Source of the DNA: Patiria miniata
Lineage: Eukaryota > Echinodermata > Asteroidea > Valvatida > Asterinidae
Assembly (NCBI RefSeq): GCF_015706575.1
Contig: NW_024037059.1
Coordinates: forward strand, 32,064,129 to 32,128,128
DNA: 64,000 nt
Direction of reading: 5' to 3'
Both the position numbers and the translations under genes were made by a program. The notes beneath the pieces are model-generated. The model searched no databases and was not told the origin of the DNA. It worked only from the letters and a program-made list of their open reading frames with translations. The stretch's first letter is position 1. Each line of letters starts with the position of its first letter. Below, piece after piece: positions 55,538 to 64,000 of this stretch.

Positions 55538-57403
55538 TGTTACATGCACACCACACTAATGTGAATATTGCCCTCAAGAATTTCAACACTCATTCATGTG
55601 AGCAAGAAAAGATGGCCGCCAGTGTCACTCCCGTCTGGCTAAAGCAATTTAAGTGAGTCCCGTTTGGAGACCCCAAACCACTTGTAAAAGACAGAAAGAA
55701 TTCAATCACAAAAATGATATAAATTTCAAGAAAAATATGAACAAAATTTATTAATAGAAAATAATAATTAATTCAATTATATTTACAATTATATATTGTA
55801 AATCTAGTCAACCTGGCGAATTTACTTGCAGGCCTCTGTTAAAAGCTTATAGGCCAAAGGTTCAAACAAATTAACCAATCAATGAAATGTACTCGGTAAA
55901 GGAATGATCAAGAATTAAACAGAAATGCAAAATAAATGCGTATATAAAATAAACGTCAGATTTAGCCACAAATTGTGCTTAGGAAATCACTCAATCGACC
56001 AGTAATGAATGAATTAAACCTACAACCAACAGTCTATTGCTAGCTTAATTCAAGTGCATATATCATTAACTAACTAAACAATAAATAAATAAACAATAAA
56101 ATATTCCGGAATAATTATGTGCACTTTAACTAAAATGGGCCCACCGCGGTTTTGTTGCACCAGACTAGTCTGTGCCTTCTATGGCGTTCGTCTAGAGTCC
56201 GGCGATCCCCTTGCGTCGGCTCTCTCGCTTACTCGTCACAAGCTTGGTAGACGGTTACAGATGAGCAGAGGCCACGTCCGGCGTACTTCACGGCTGATGA
56301 GTGTCCATCAGACAGCCTGGACTGCTGTGTGGTGCACTCGGCACCAGACTATGTGGGCTTTATGGACCTGTCTTGTCTCATAAGCTATACTACCGGTAGT
56401 TGCTGGCCTCACATTAGCTCCGGCTAAAGTGCCGTCTACAAATAAATAAATGTTACACAATGCAAATAATAACAATGTATCTCCAATTATCATAAACATG
56501 TGTATCAAAAGACAAACACTTATTGAAAGCTATCACTCTCATTCGTGGAGCAAATCCTCATAAAATGAATATAGCATCACAAAGTGCCTCAGAATAAATC
56601 ACATCTTCTCCTTATCGTCATTTTAAGAATTAAGGAGCAAACATTAAATTACAATTACACTGCTAATCTCTAGCAAAACGAATATCTTATCGTGATGAGC
56701 ACAAAGCAACTTAGTCACCAGACTATTCTTTTGTTCAAGCCAGGTTTCCGACAATACATTTCAAAATAAATGCAAAATTCGTCATAAAAATCCAAATACA
56801 CCAAAATAATGAAATCAACCATACTTACAAGTCAGATAGGGTCTTGGTCCCTTGGACTTCTGGCCCCTCACGACCGATCCCGGTCTCAAATCAGCGAAAA
56901 TGTCGCTCAAAATTGCATCGCAATTGCGGACCAACCTCTCGGGTTATTTTCTTTTGCGGGGATTCCTCTTTCTCTTTCCTCACATGACTACGGCACTTAT
57001 TTACATTACAAATACTTACTAAGACACACACGCAAAAAACCAAAAGTTTCTACGGCTTTATTCATCAACTTATAAATATTCATATACATGGTTCGCTGAA
57101 TCTTTCAGCGTACAGGCTATATACAATTGTATGCGCACGTAGGTATTGTTCTCTACGTACGCCATTATACACAAACACTGAAAGTGAAAACACAAGAAAA
57201 ATCAACGAATAGCCATACTTACCTGACCTTGCGCGACAGAAAAGGAAAGGAAAGTAAAAGTAAGAAAAGGAATTACTTGAAAATAAGGGGAAAAAGATGG
57301 AATTTGGCATCAACTGTGACAGCCAGCATCTGAATAAACTCAGTTTGTGTTAAGTCAAAGACAAGTCTCTGTCCTTTCCTAAATGCTACAAAGAAGCATT
57401 ACA
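55538..57403 (+). repeat. 5' LTR of the Gypsy element, with a nested insertion
   Basis: Its first ~85 and last ~77 bp match the two halves of the 162-bp 3' LTR. The 1.7 kb between them (55623-57326) is an insertion flanked by GCCAG on both sides. Confidence 0.88.
55623..57321. mobile_element. Solo-LTR-like insertion
   Basis: About 1.7 kb begins TGTCAC and ends GTGACA, with the 5-bp direct repeat GCCAG outside (55618-55622, 57322-57326). TG...CA ends plus a 5-bp duplication fit a solo LTR of another retroelement. No coding was recognised. A DNA element with short ends is less likely but possible. Confidence 0.65.
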
Positions 57404-57578
57404 TGGTGGCAGCGGTAAACTGAAGACTTTTGTGAGTACCAAAGCAACTCAGAAAGTGAATAATAGCGCCATTTTCGTGCCAGTTTCTCATCACGTTGTT
57501 GTCGTCATTCAAACACTCTACATTAGTTGTACTGAACTGTTGCTCATTTATTACTATACACGGTAATATACACGCACA

Positions 57579-58380
57579 ATGGCATTTAGTTCAGCAGTTT
57601 CAGCTCCCCAAATGGACTGGGAGGCGACAGATATTGTCACAACCTTTGCAAGATTCAAACAGAATTGCGAACTTCCATTCTCAAGTGTACTAAAAACTGC
57701 TACTGAGGAAGAAAGAGCAAGTTACCTGTTGCTGTGGGTAGGCGAACAAGGCCTGGACAAATACAATAGTTGGAACTTTGACAATGAGGAGGACAGAAAG
57801 AAACCAGACGTGCTTCTGTCCTGCTTCCAGCAGCACTTGGAGCCCAGGTCAAACCACCGCATCTACCGATACAAACTACAGGACATGAGACAGAGTCCCA
57901 ATGAAACTACAGATGATTTTGTCTCTAAGATGAAAGCCATAGCAGCAAAAGGCAGATACTGTGACGACAAAGAGATGGAAGACCACCTGGTTGATCAACT
58001 ACATGTAATCTGGGTATCAGCCCACAAGGATGTGCAAAAGGTGCTGATAGGGAGAGATCACTCAATGATGCCATTGATGTTGCACGCAGCCATGAAGCAA
58101 CTACACATCAACTGCAGTCACTCTCAGACTCAACCCAGACCCCCCACACAGCCAGTGCCACAACAGAAAAGACTATCAACGCATACAAATCGAGACAAAC
58201 TGGCAAGAAACACTAACAACGATCTTGCTACAACTGTGGCAATAAACATGATCTACTGCCATGGAGCAACTGCCCTGCCTATGGTTCCACATGCCATAAG
58301 TGTGGAAAAGCCAACCACTGGAAATCAGTGTGCAAGTCTGGCTGTCCCCCAAATCCAGACCCCGTTCCAAGTCTCCCCGT
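57579..58380 (+). pseudogene. Gag region of the Gypsy element
   Basis: The frame begins MAFSSAVSAPQMDWEATDIV and carries a capsid-like retrotransposon gag segment (DVLLSCFQQHLEPRSNHRIY). A zinc-knuckle-like Cys/His cluster lies near the 3' end of the region. Fossil; part of the element at 55538-61446. Confidence 0.85.
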
Positions 58381-58499
58381 AGACGAGTGCACTATCTCAA
58401 GGAAGATGATTCTGAGGATGAATACCTCACCATAGGCACCATTGAGGTCAGCAGTATTGGCTCCTCTGATGACACCAGAGATGAAGTCTACGCAAAGCT

Positions 58500-58760
58500 C
58501 CACATCAGTGAGAAAGGCAGGTGACCGATTATGCTGCGATGTAAAGTCGACACCGGAGCACAGAGCAACATCTTACCAGTGCACCTCTTCCGCATCATTT
58601 ACCCTGACAAACTGGACAATGATGGGAACCCAATGCCCGGTTCTCTCGGCAATAGCAATATGGCCCTCACTGCATATGGTGGACCCAAGATTAATCAGCT
58701 AGGCACAGTGAAGATTCCCTGCACTTAATATGATGCGAAGCACAACTGCATTTTCTACGT
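58500..58760 (+). pseudogene. Aspartic protease region of the Gypsy element
   Basis: CKVDTGAQSNILPVHLF contains the D-T/S-G active-site motif of retroviral-type proteases. Fossil; part of the element at 55538-61446. Confidence 0.8.
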
Positions 58761-58824
58761 CACTGGTGCAGTTGGTCCAGCGATCCTTGGCCTAAAGGCA
58801 TGTCAAGCTCTGAACCTGATAACA

Positions 58825-60150
58825 TTGCACTGCGCTGTGGAGACAAAACCTATAGTGGAGATCAACAGACCTGAGCTCAGCAGCAGTCCAGACCAACAAC
58901 AGCAAACAACGTCACAAGCTGACAAAGGACGACAAGTCCAATTTGCAGATCCACCGGTGGTGCCAACTGAAACCCCGCCAACCAACCGGTCTCCAAAATA
59001 CATCTCCAACAGTACACCACTACACAAAAGGCCAAAGATCAGCAACAAAGCCGAAATGTTAGAAATGTACCCAGACTGCTTCAACGGCACAGTCGGGTGT
59101 TTCAAGGACTTCAAATATCACATCACCCTTGACCCAGAAGCCAAGCCAGTCATCCACCCCCCACGCAGGGTCCCCCTAGAGATCAGAGATAAACTCAAGG
59201 GGCAGTTAGATGAGATGGAAACCGTGGTCGTCATTGCGAAAGTTTCCACACCTACAGACTGGGTAAATTCGCTGGTTATCCGAGAAAAAGACAATGTAGA
59301 CTACACTTATGCCTGGACCCAAAGGACTTGAATCGAGCGATAAAGAAAGATCACTACCCTGTACCTACACTTGAAGAGATCACACCCAAACTCGCCGGTG
59401 CTAAGATGTTTAGCAAGCTCGATGCCAGGAACGGCTACTTGAACTTGAAGTTAGACGAGGAGTCCTCATACCTCACCACGTTCAATACCCCATTTGGCCG
59501 ATATAGGTTTCTACGAATGCCATTTGGTCTGCAAATGAGCCAAGACGTCTTCCAGCAGGGGATCGAAAAAGTCAGGGCAGTTGAGGAGATGCAGCCCCCT
59601 GGGAACAGAAAGCAGCTTCGCACATTCCTGGGTCTCCTAAACTACATGGCTCCATTCATCCCCAAACTGGCAGAACACACAGCACCCCTACGGGAACTAC
59701 TCCGAGATGATGTAGAGTACCAATGGTCTCCATCACACACGAAAGTGTTCAGCTCCATCAAAACCCTGATTGCTTCAGAAACCACACTGGCATATTACGA
59801 TCAGAAGCAACTGGTTACACTACAGGTGGACGCATCAACCAGACAACTGGGTGCCACCCTGGTTCAGAATGACCGCCCAATAACATTTGCATCGAAAGCT
59901 TTGGCACCAGCAGAAACCCGCTATGCCAACATAGAGCGAGAGCTACTAGCAGTGCTGTATGGATGCGAGAAGTTCCATACATACCTCTACGGGAGAAAAT
60001 TCATCATGGAGCGCGATCATCGCCGGATCCAGCATATCCACAAGAAAAACATGATGCAGGCCCCACCGAGACTACAGCGAATCCTCTTGTGTCTACAAGC
60101 ATATACTTGAGATACGCTACAACCAGGCAAGGAGATGGTTGTTGCTGATG
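58825..60150 (+). pseudogene. Reverse transcriptase and RNase H region of the Gypsy element
   Basis: Gypsy RT motifs (KLDARNGYLNLKLDEESS, FGRYRFLRMPFGL), the RT-RNase H connection (LRTFLGLLNYMAPFIPKLAE) and RNase H motifs (TLQVDASTRQLGATL, YANIERELLAVLYGCEKFH) are recognisable. Fossil; broken. Confidence 0.9.
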
Positions 60151-60237
60151 CCCTCTCATGTCTTTCCCCCTTGGAGAAGCACGAAATCCCAGAGATGTGA
60201 GTTCGCATACACAACATCGTGAGTAACACCAACAAAT

Positions 60238-61026
60238 TTGGAGCAAGTGCAGAAGGAAACAGCAACAGACCTGACCCTTCAACTACTCAAGCAGCAGATT
60301 CCAGATGGCTTGCCTGACAGCATCAAGAAAATTCATCGCTCCATCCGAGCATACTGGTCAGTCAGAGACGACGTAGCAGTAGAAGACGGCATAGTTCTTG
60401 TCGGAAGTAGAATGGTAATTCCCAGCACACTGCGACACAACATCCTGCAACAGATCCACAGTGGCCACCAGGGCATGGAGAAGTGCAAACTATGCGCGAT
60501 ATGTAGCGTCTACTGGCCAGGAATTTACAAAGATATGGAGAACATTGTAACAGCTTGCCAGCCATGCCAGAAGTACCAGCGATCATAACAGCGTGAGCCC
60601 ATGATGGTAATAGAAGTACCACCGCGTCCTTGGCACACCCTTGGAGCAGACCTCTTCTTCCATGACAAGACCTGGTACTTAATCAGTGCAGCTTACTATT
60701 CCAAATTCCCCTTCATTCGCAAACTAGAGAACCTAACAGCCAGCAAAGTCCCCAGAGTGTTGCGAGTTCTGTTTGTAGAACAAGGTGTTCCAGATGTCAT
60801 CATTTGCAACAATGGAACCCAATTCACCTCTTTGCAATTCCGAGACTTCGCACAGCAGTATGGTTTTCGGATCCAGATATCGTCACCCCACTACCCAAGA
60901 GGCCACTGTTTCATTGAACGACACATCCAGACTGTGAAGAGAATCCTGTCCAAGTGTCGCGAATCAGGAGACGACCCAAACCTAGCCCTCCTGTGTCTTC
61001 GCACAACCAAAGGCTTGATTTTATAA
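60238..61026 (+). pseudogene. Integrase region of the Gypsy element
   Basis: The H2C2 zinc-binding segment (HSGHQGMEKCKLCAICSVYW ... CQPCQKY) is followed by the core domain (HTLGADLFFHDKTWYLIS, PDVIICNNGTQFTS). Fossil; broken. Confidence 0.9.
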
Positions 61027-61284
61027 ACCAAAAGTAAAATAGAAAGTGAAATCAAAGCAAACCAACAAACCAAATTAATACACCACAATTAAAGGAATCA
61101 AAACAACTTAAAGTGGACTCTAGAAAAAAAACACCCAAAAACATTTGGACTCTTAATTTTGAAATCAAGTAATTCAAGAGAAAGGACAATTAATCTAAAT
61201 TCATAACCATTGATTGAATTGTTTGAACTGTAATCAACATCTTTAAATTTGTGTGTGTTGTATTAATCTTTAAAGAGGAGGGAA

Positions 61285-61446
61285 TGTTACATGCACATCA
61301 CACTAATGTGAATAGCCCCCTTAAGAATTTCAACACTCATTCATGTGAGCAAGAAAAGATGGCCGCCAGCATATGAATAATCTCAGTTCGTGTTAGGTCA
61401 AAGACAAGTCTCTGTCCTTTCCTAAATGCTACAAAGAAGCATTACA
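61285..61446 (+). repeat. 3' LTR of the Gypsy element
   Basis: 162 bp from TGTTACATGCACATC to AGAAGCATTACA, preceded by the purine tract AAAGAGGAGGGAA. It matches both halves of the 5' LTR and lacks its nested insertion. Confidence 0.9.
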
Positions 61447-61502
61447 GCGCTCGTGGCTACCGAACGCGTAGCAACCCGGATTACTGGGACGGGAAGGAAA
61501 AA

Positions 61503-61720
61503 ACAGTGTGAGTGGCAAAGCCACAGGGGCCTTTACCATCTCGTGGAAAACGCTAATGTTTTTCTGTACATTTATGTACCGATTTGGTAGAAAAATTACA
61601 TAGTGCATTACATGTTGTCAATATTGACCAATGAAAATGTGGAATTACTCACATAATGTTTGGATGATGTGACGTCACACGTACTCACGAAGACAATTAG
61701 CAAAGGCAAGATGGTGACTT
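61503..61720 (+). repeat. Repeat T, copy 1 (5' of helicase fragment)
   Basis: About 215 bp shared with 62433-62660 at moderate identity: CCTTTACCATCTCGTGGAAA, CATTTATGTACCGATTTGGT and AATATTGACCAATGAAAATG. Both copies end at GCAAGATGG, a start-codon-like context, so this may be a repeated promoter/leader. Confidence 0.65.
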
Positions 61721-61964
61721 CCGCGGCGATAGTATCAATGAAGATTTTGTCCAGAAAGGCTCAGATTCTGAGCAAATCTCGCCAAATTTCGGGAAAATTT
61801 TCAGCTCAACATGCTGGGCAGTCAAAGGAGTGTTGGAAGGTAAAGATTATCTCGTAAACCTGCCCACAGGTTTCGGCAAAAGCGTTGTTTTTTTCCAAAC
61901 CGCATATGTCACAACTGAATTCGGCAGTACCGATAGCTTGAAATATCCAGTTTTAGGCTCATGA
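61701..61964 (+). pseudogene. RecQ-like (SF2) helicase N-terminal fragment
   Basis: A stop-to-stop frame without Met reads EDFVQKGSDSEQISPNFGKI, then VKGVLEGKDYLVNLPTGFGK followed by SVVFFQTAYV. LPTGFGKS is the Walker A motif of RecQ-type helicases and the preceding LEGKDYLV fits that family. The likely ATG (61711, in GCAAGATGG) is in another frame, so one frameshift near its start is implied. No further helicase motifs (DEAH, SAT) were found, so it is a fragment, perhaps of a multi-copy or transposon-borne gene. Confidence 0.6.
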
Positions 61965-62767
61965 CGTGGGGACTCGCCAGTACAGCTGGAATGAGGTCCC
62001 TGACTTAGCAGAATTCAGTTTTAGGGCCAATACTTTCCATTTTTATTCAACTTACATGTAAACACTCCTCAAAGACTGGAGATATATCGTTTATACAGCA
62101 AAGGATATATATACTCAAAATGATAATGCAATCCAGCCGATTAGATAAAAAGAGGTATTTTCGGTGCAACTCCAACTGTGCATTTGTCAGGTCAACTGAA
62201 TTGTGTCCTAAACCAACAGGAGGAATAATGGCTCATGATAGATATCCAGGAAACCAATGCAATTAAAGGCACTAGACTTTAATACCTTTGGCAAAAAGGA
62301 GTACTGCTTAACTTTTTTTGTCCTAAAAAAAGTGTTCTTTAAATGGAGGTGATGGGGTGGAGGTAGGCTAGACTTTAGTCAAGTCCCACGCTCTTACCCG
62401 GACACGCGACGCACCCTTGATACTGGCACATAAAAAGAGTAGCACAAGCAGCGAACCCGCAAGGTCCTTTACCATTTCGTGGAGAATGCTTATGTTTTTC
62501 TTCACATTTATCTACCGATTTGTTAGAGAAATTTTCATGCATAATGCATTACCCTTTGTGAATATTGACCAATAAAAATGTAGAATTACTAACAGCTGTT
62601 TAGACGATGTGATGTCACTCACACTCTAAAGAAATCAGAGCAAAGCAAGATGGCTGGCAGCCAATTGTGTGATGCCATTTGTCCAAGAAAAGCCTTTACC
62701 CATCCACAAACACACACACACAATCATGTGTTCATAGTCGATCGTGGACGTCCTATTGCCCCTCTTT
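61965..62767. other. Unassigned sequence with repeat T copy 2
   Basis: Repeat T recurs at 62433-62660, ending GCAAGATGGCTGGCAG, but no helicase frame follows it. The rest is without recognised features. Confidence 0.4.
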
Positions 62768-63455
62768 TGTTTGTACTCTTAACTTTTTAGGAAAACTCCC
62801 ATAGGTTTTGTACACGACCCCAATTGCGGACGTATGCTGAGAATCGTGGAGGATATTGTTCTCTTTCGTTCTCTGGTATTTTTCGTCCACGGTTTAAAAA
62901 GCTGAACATGTACAGACATGATTATGGTGTTAATCGAGGAAACACATGCAACATCATCGATGAATCGAGGACAGAAACCGAATCGAGGACTCCTCGGTTG
63001 GAAAATGTGTACAAAACCAATGAGAGCTGTTGCGTAAAAGTTAGGGTACAAACAAAGAAAAAGGGAAGAGGAACAAAAGAAAAACCTTAATTTACACCAT
63101 AAACAAACGTGTCTGTGTGCGTGTGTGTAAAGCTACAGGTGAAGTTCCAATTCACAAAAGGACATTGCACTTAGTGACCTAGAAAATTCTTGATCACTCT
63201 CTCATGGACTAAGCACACAAACCTACATGTACTACAGAGGACCGTTTTGAACAAAAGACCTAACGACCGAGGACTGAAAGGATCTGTTGTTCTCCCTTTG
63301 TGTGTCAGTCCTCGGGGGTTATGTAGAACACGTACACACATCTGTATAAACACCGGCAATTGTGGACCCCCCATTATTCTAATCCTCATTCCTTTGTATG
63401 TACTCTAACTTTTTAGCAACAGCTCTCATTGGTATTGTACACGATTTTCAATCGT
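62768..63455. repeat. Three-copy inverted/direct ~60-bp repeat
   Basis: The block with TTTGT(T/A)TGTACTCTAACTTTTTAG, then (A/T)TAGGTTTTGTACACGA or CATTGGTATTGTACACGA occurs at 62768-62829 (+), 63002-63058 (-) and 63390-63455 (+). Words such as ATCGTGGACG and AATTGTGGAC recur between them. It may be a decayed foldback. Confidence 0.6.
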
Positions 63456-63867
63456 GGACGTTCGGTCAATTGTGGACATATTGTTTGTGCTTTGACCCTT
63501 TTGTCCTAGGTCCAAGATTGCCAGTGTTTACACACGCATAGCCTACCACCTGGTAATGCATATTCATGAAAAAGTTTGCCAACTCAGCAATTGATTGGCT
63601 GCTCATGATCAGCTTAGGATCATGTGTTGACACAAAATTTGCAATGGGGCAATTCCAAGGTTACTCACGTTACGTTTTTGATATACTTTTGAGTTTCCTT
63701 GGGCCGTAATTACCATACTGAAAAGGTTTAATAACTGTTATCCCCATGTTAGATAGAGTAGACCTAGACCTGCCTAAGCACCAAAGATGACATCCAGAAA
63801 AATGTCTTACATGTATATATGAAACAAGACGCACAAAATCGGTTACTCACGTTACATTTTCGGACAT
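63456..63867. other. Unassigned sequence
   Basis: The phrase GGTTACTCACGTTAC(G/A)TTTT occurs twice (63660, 63842). No gene seen. Confidence 0.35.
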
Positions 63868-64000
63868 AATAATAATAATAATAATAATAGTGGATATTTA
63901 TAAAGCGCACGTATCCACCAGGACTGGTGCTCAAGGCACTACATCATTATTACCCCTGCTCATTGGGCACATGAAACATTCCAAATACCATCTCAGCTCC
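63868..64000 (-). mobile_element. SINE 3' part, running off the window
   Basis: On the minus strand it ends in ATT repeats; the body GGAGCTGAGATGGTATTTGG matches the SINE at 17650-17945. The head would lie beyond 64000. Confidence 0.82.

Larger units (their letters stand above)
55538..61446 (+). mobile_element. Ty3/Gypsy-type LTR retrotransposon, broken copy
   Basis: A 5' LTR, gag, protease, reverse transcriptase/RNase H, integrase and 3' LTR occur in Gypsy order. The outer limits TGTTACATG...CATTACA are flanked by the 5-bp direct repeat GCGCT (55533-55537, 61447-61451). The primer-binding region follows at 57404 (TGGTGGCAGCGG) and a purine tract precedes the 3' LTR. The copy is broken, with at least about five breaks in its coding part. 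Comparing the shared LTR parts by eye gives roughly 5% difference, so it is old but not ancient. Confidence 0.92.

Noticed and set aside
1-64000. Polinton/Maverick or virus-derived capsid genes
   Set aside because: No packaging ATPase, protein-primed polymerase or capsid motifs were recognised; the only capsid-type content is the Gypsy gag region.

Overview
This window looks like a repeat-rich chromosome segment from a marine invertebrate animal. Split genes with GT-AG introns, tRNA-derived SINEs, LINEs, many DNA transposons and frequent ACATGTA words all suggest an animal. An echinoderm or hemichordate is my best guess, but that rests on sequence style and no diagnostic gene proves it. I see no rRNA, no free-standing tRNA gene, no CRISPR array and no bacterial-type operon.

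Two host genes are supported, both on the + strand. Positions 2643-14566 hold the last five coding exons of USP14, the proteasome-associated deubiquitinase. They end with the catalytic His box, a stop codon and a nearby polyadenylation signal; the 5' part lies before the window. Positions 43700-52335 hold three exons of a PRDM-type gene (zinc knuckle plus the start of a PR/SET domain, closest by memory to PRDM15 or PRDM4). Splice phases agree across all three exons, and the rest of the gene presumably lies beyond 64000. The two genes make up about 0.9 kb of coding sequence; almost everything else is transposon-derived.

Layout: 1-14.6 kb is USP14, with introns filled by a hAT-like element (284-2114), a CAGGGTTCTCCCC-ended element (4221-5539), a cluster of foldback elements (7.1-9.4 kb), a Tc1-like transposase remnant (9.8-10.3 kb), a small hAT-like element (11.0-11.3 kb) and a pogo/Tigger element (11.9-14.2 kb). 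From 14.6 to 28.6 kb there is no host gene; it holds two CAGTGTTG-ended hAT elements with 8-bp target duplications and a three-copy ~1 kb repeat. From 28.6 to 33.2 kb there are four insertions with 9-bp target duplications and TAG termini, two of them perfect hairpins, plus a LINE. From 34.8 to 43.4 kb there is a 328-bp inverted repeat, repeats full of AGGTCA half-sites, and two copies of an ATGCCCCGC-ended repeat carrying 145-bp tandem units. From 43.7 to 55.5 kb the PRDM exons lie among SINEs, LINEs, a TTAA MITE and a Harbinger relic. From 55.5 to 61.4 kb there is one broken Ty3/Gypsy-type LTR element with a solo-LTR-like insertion in its 5' LTR. The last part holds a RecQ-like helicase fragment and more repeats.

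The most interesting signals are: (i) perfect-hairpin insertions with 9-bp target duplications clustered with longer TAG-ended foldbacks; (ii) a subterminal module with a GGGGCC palindrome shared by elements with different ends; (iii) two hAT elements whose subterminal repeat arrays point the same way at both ends; (iv) a short conserved reading frame carried in elements with unrelated termini.
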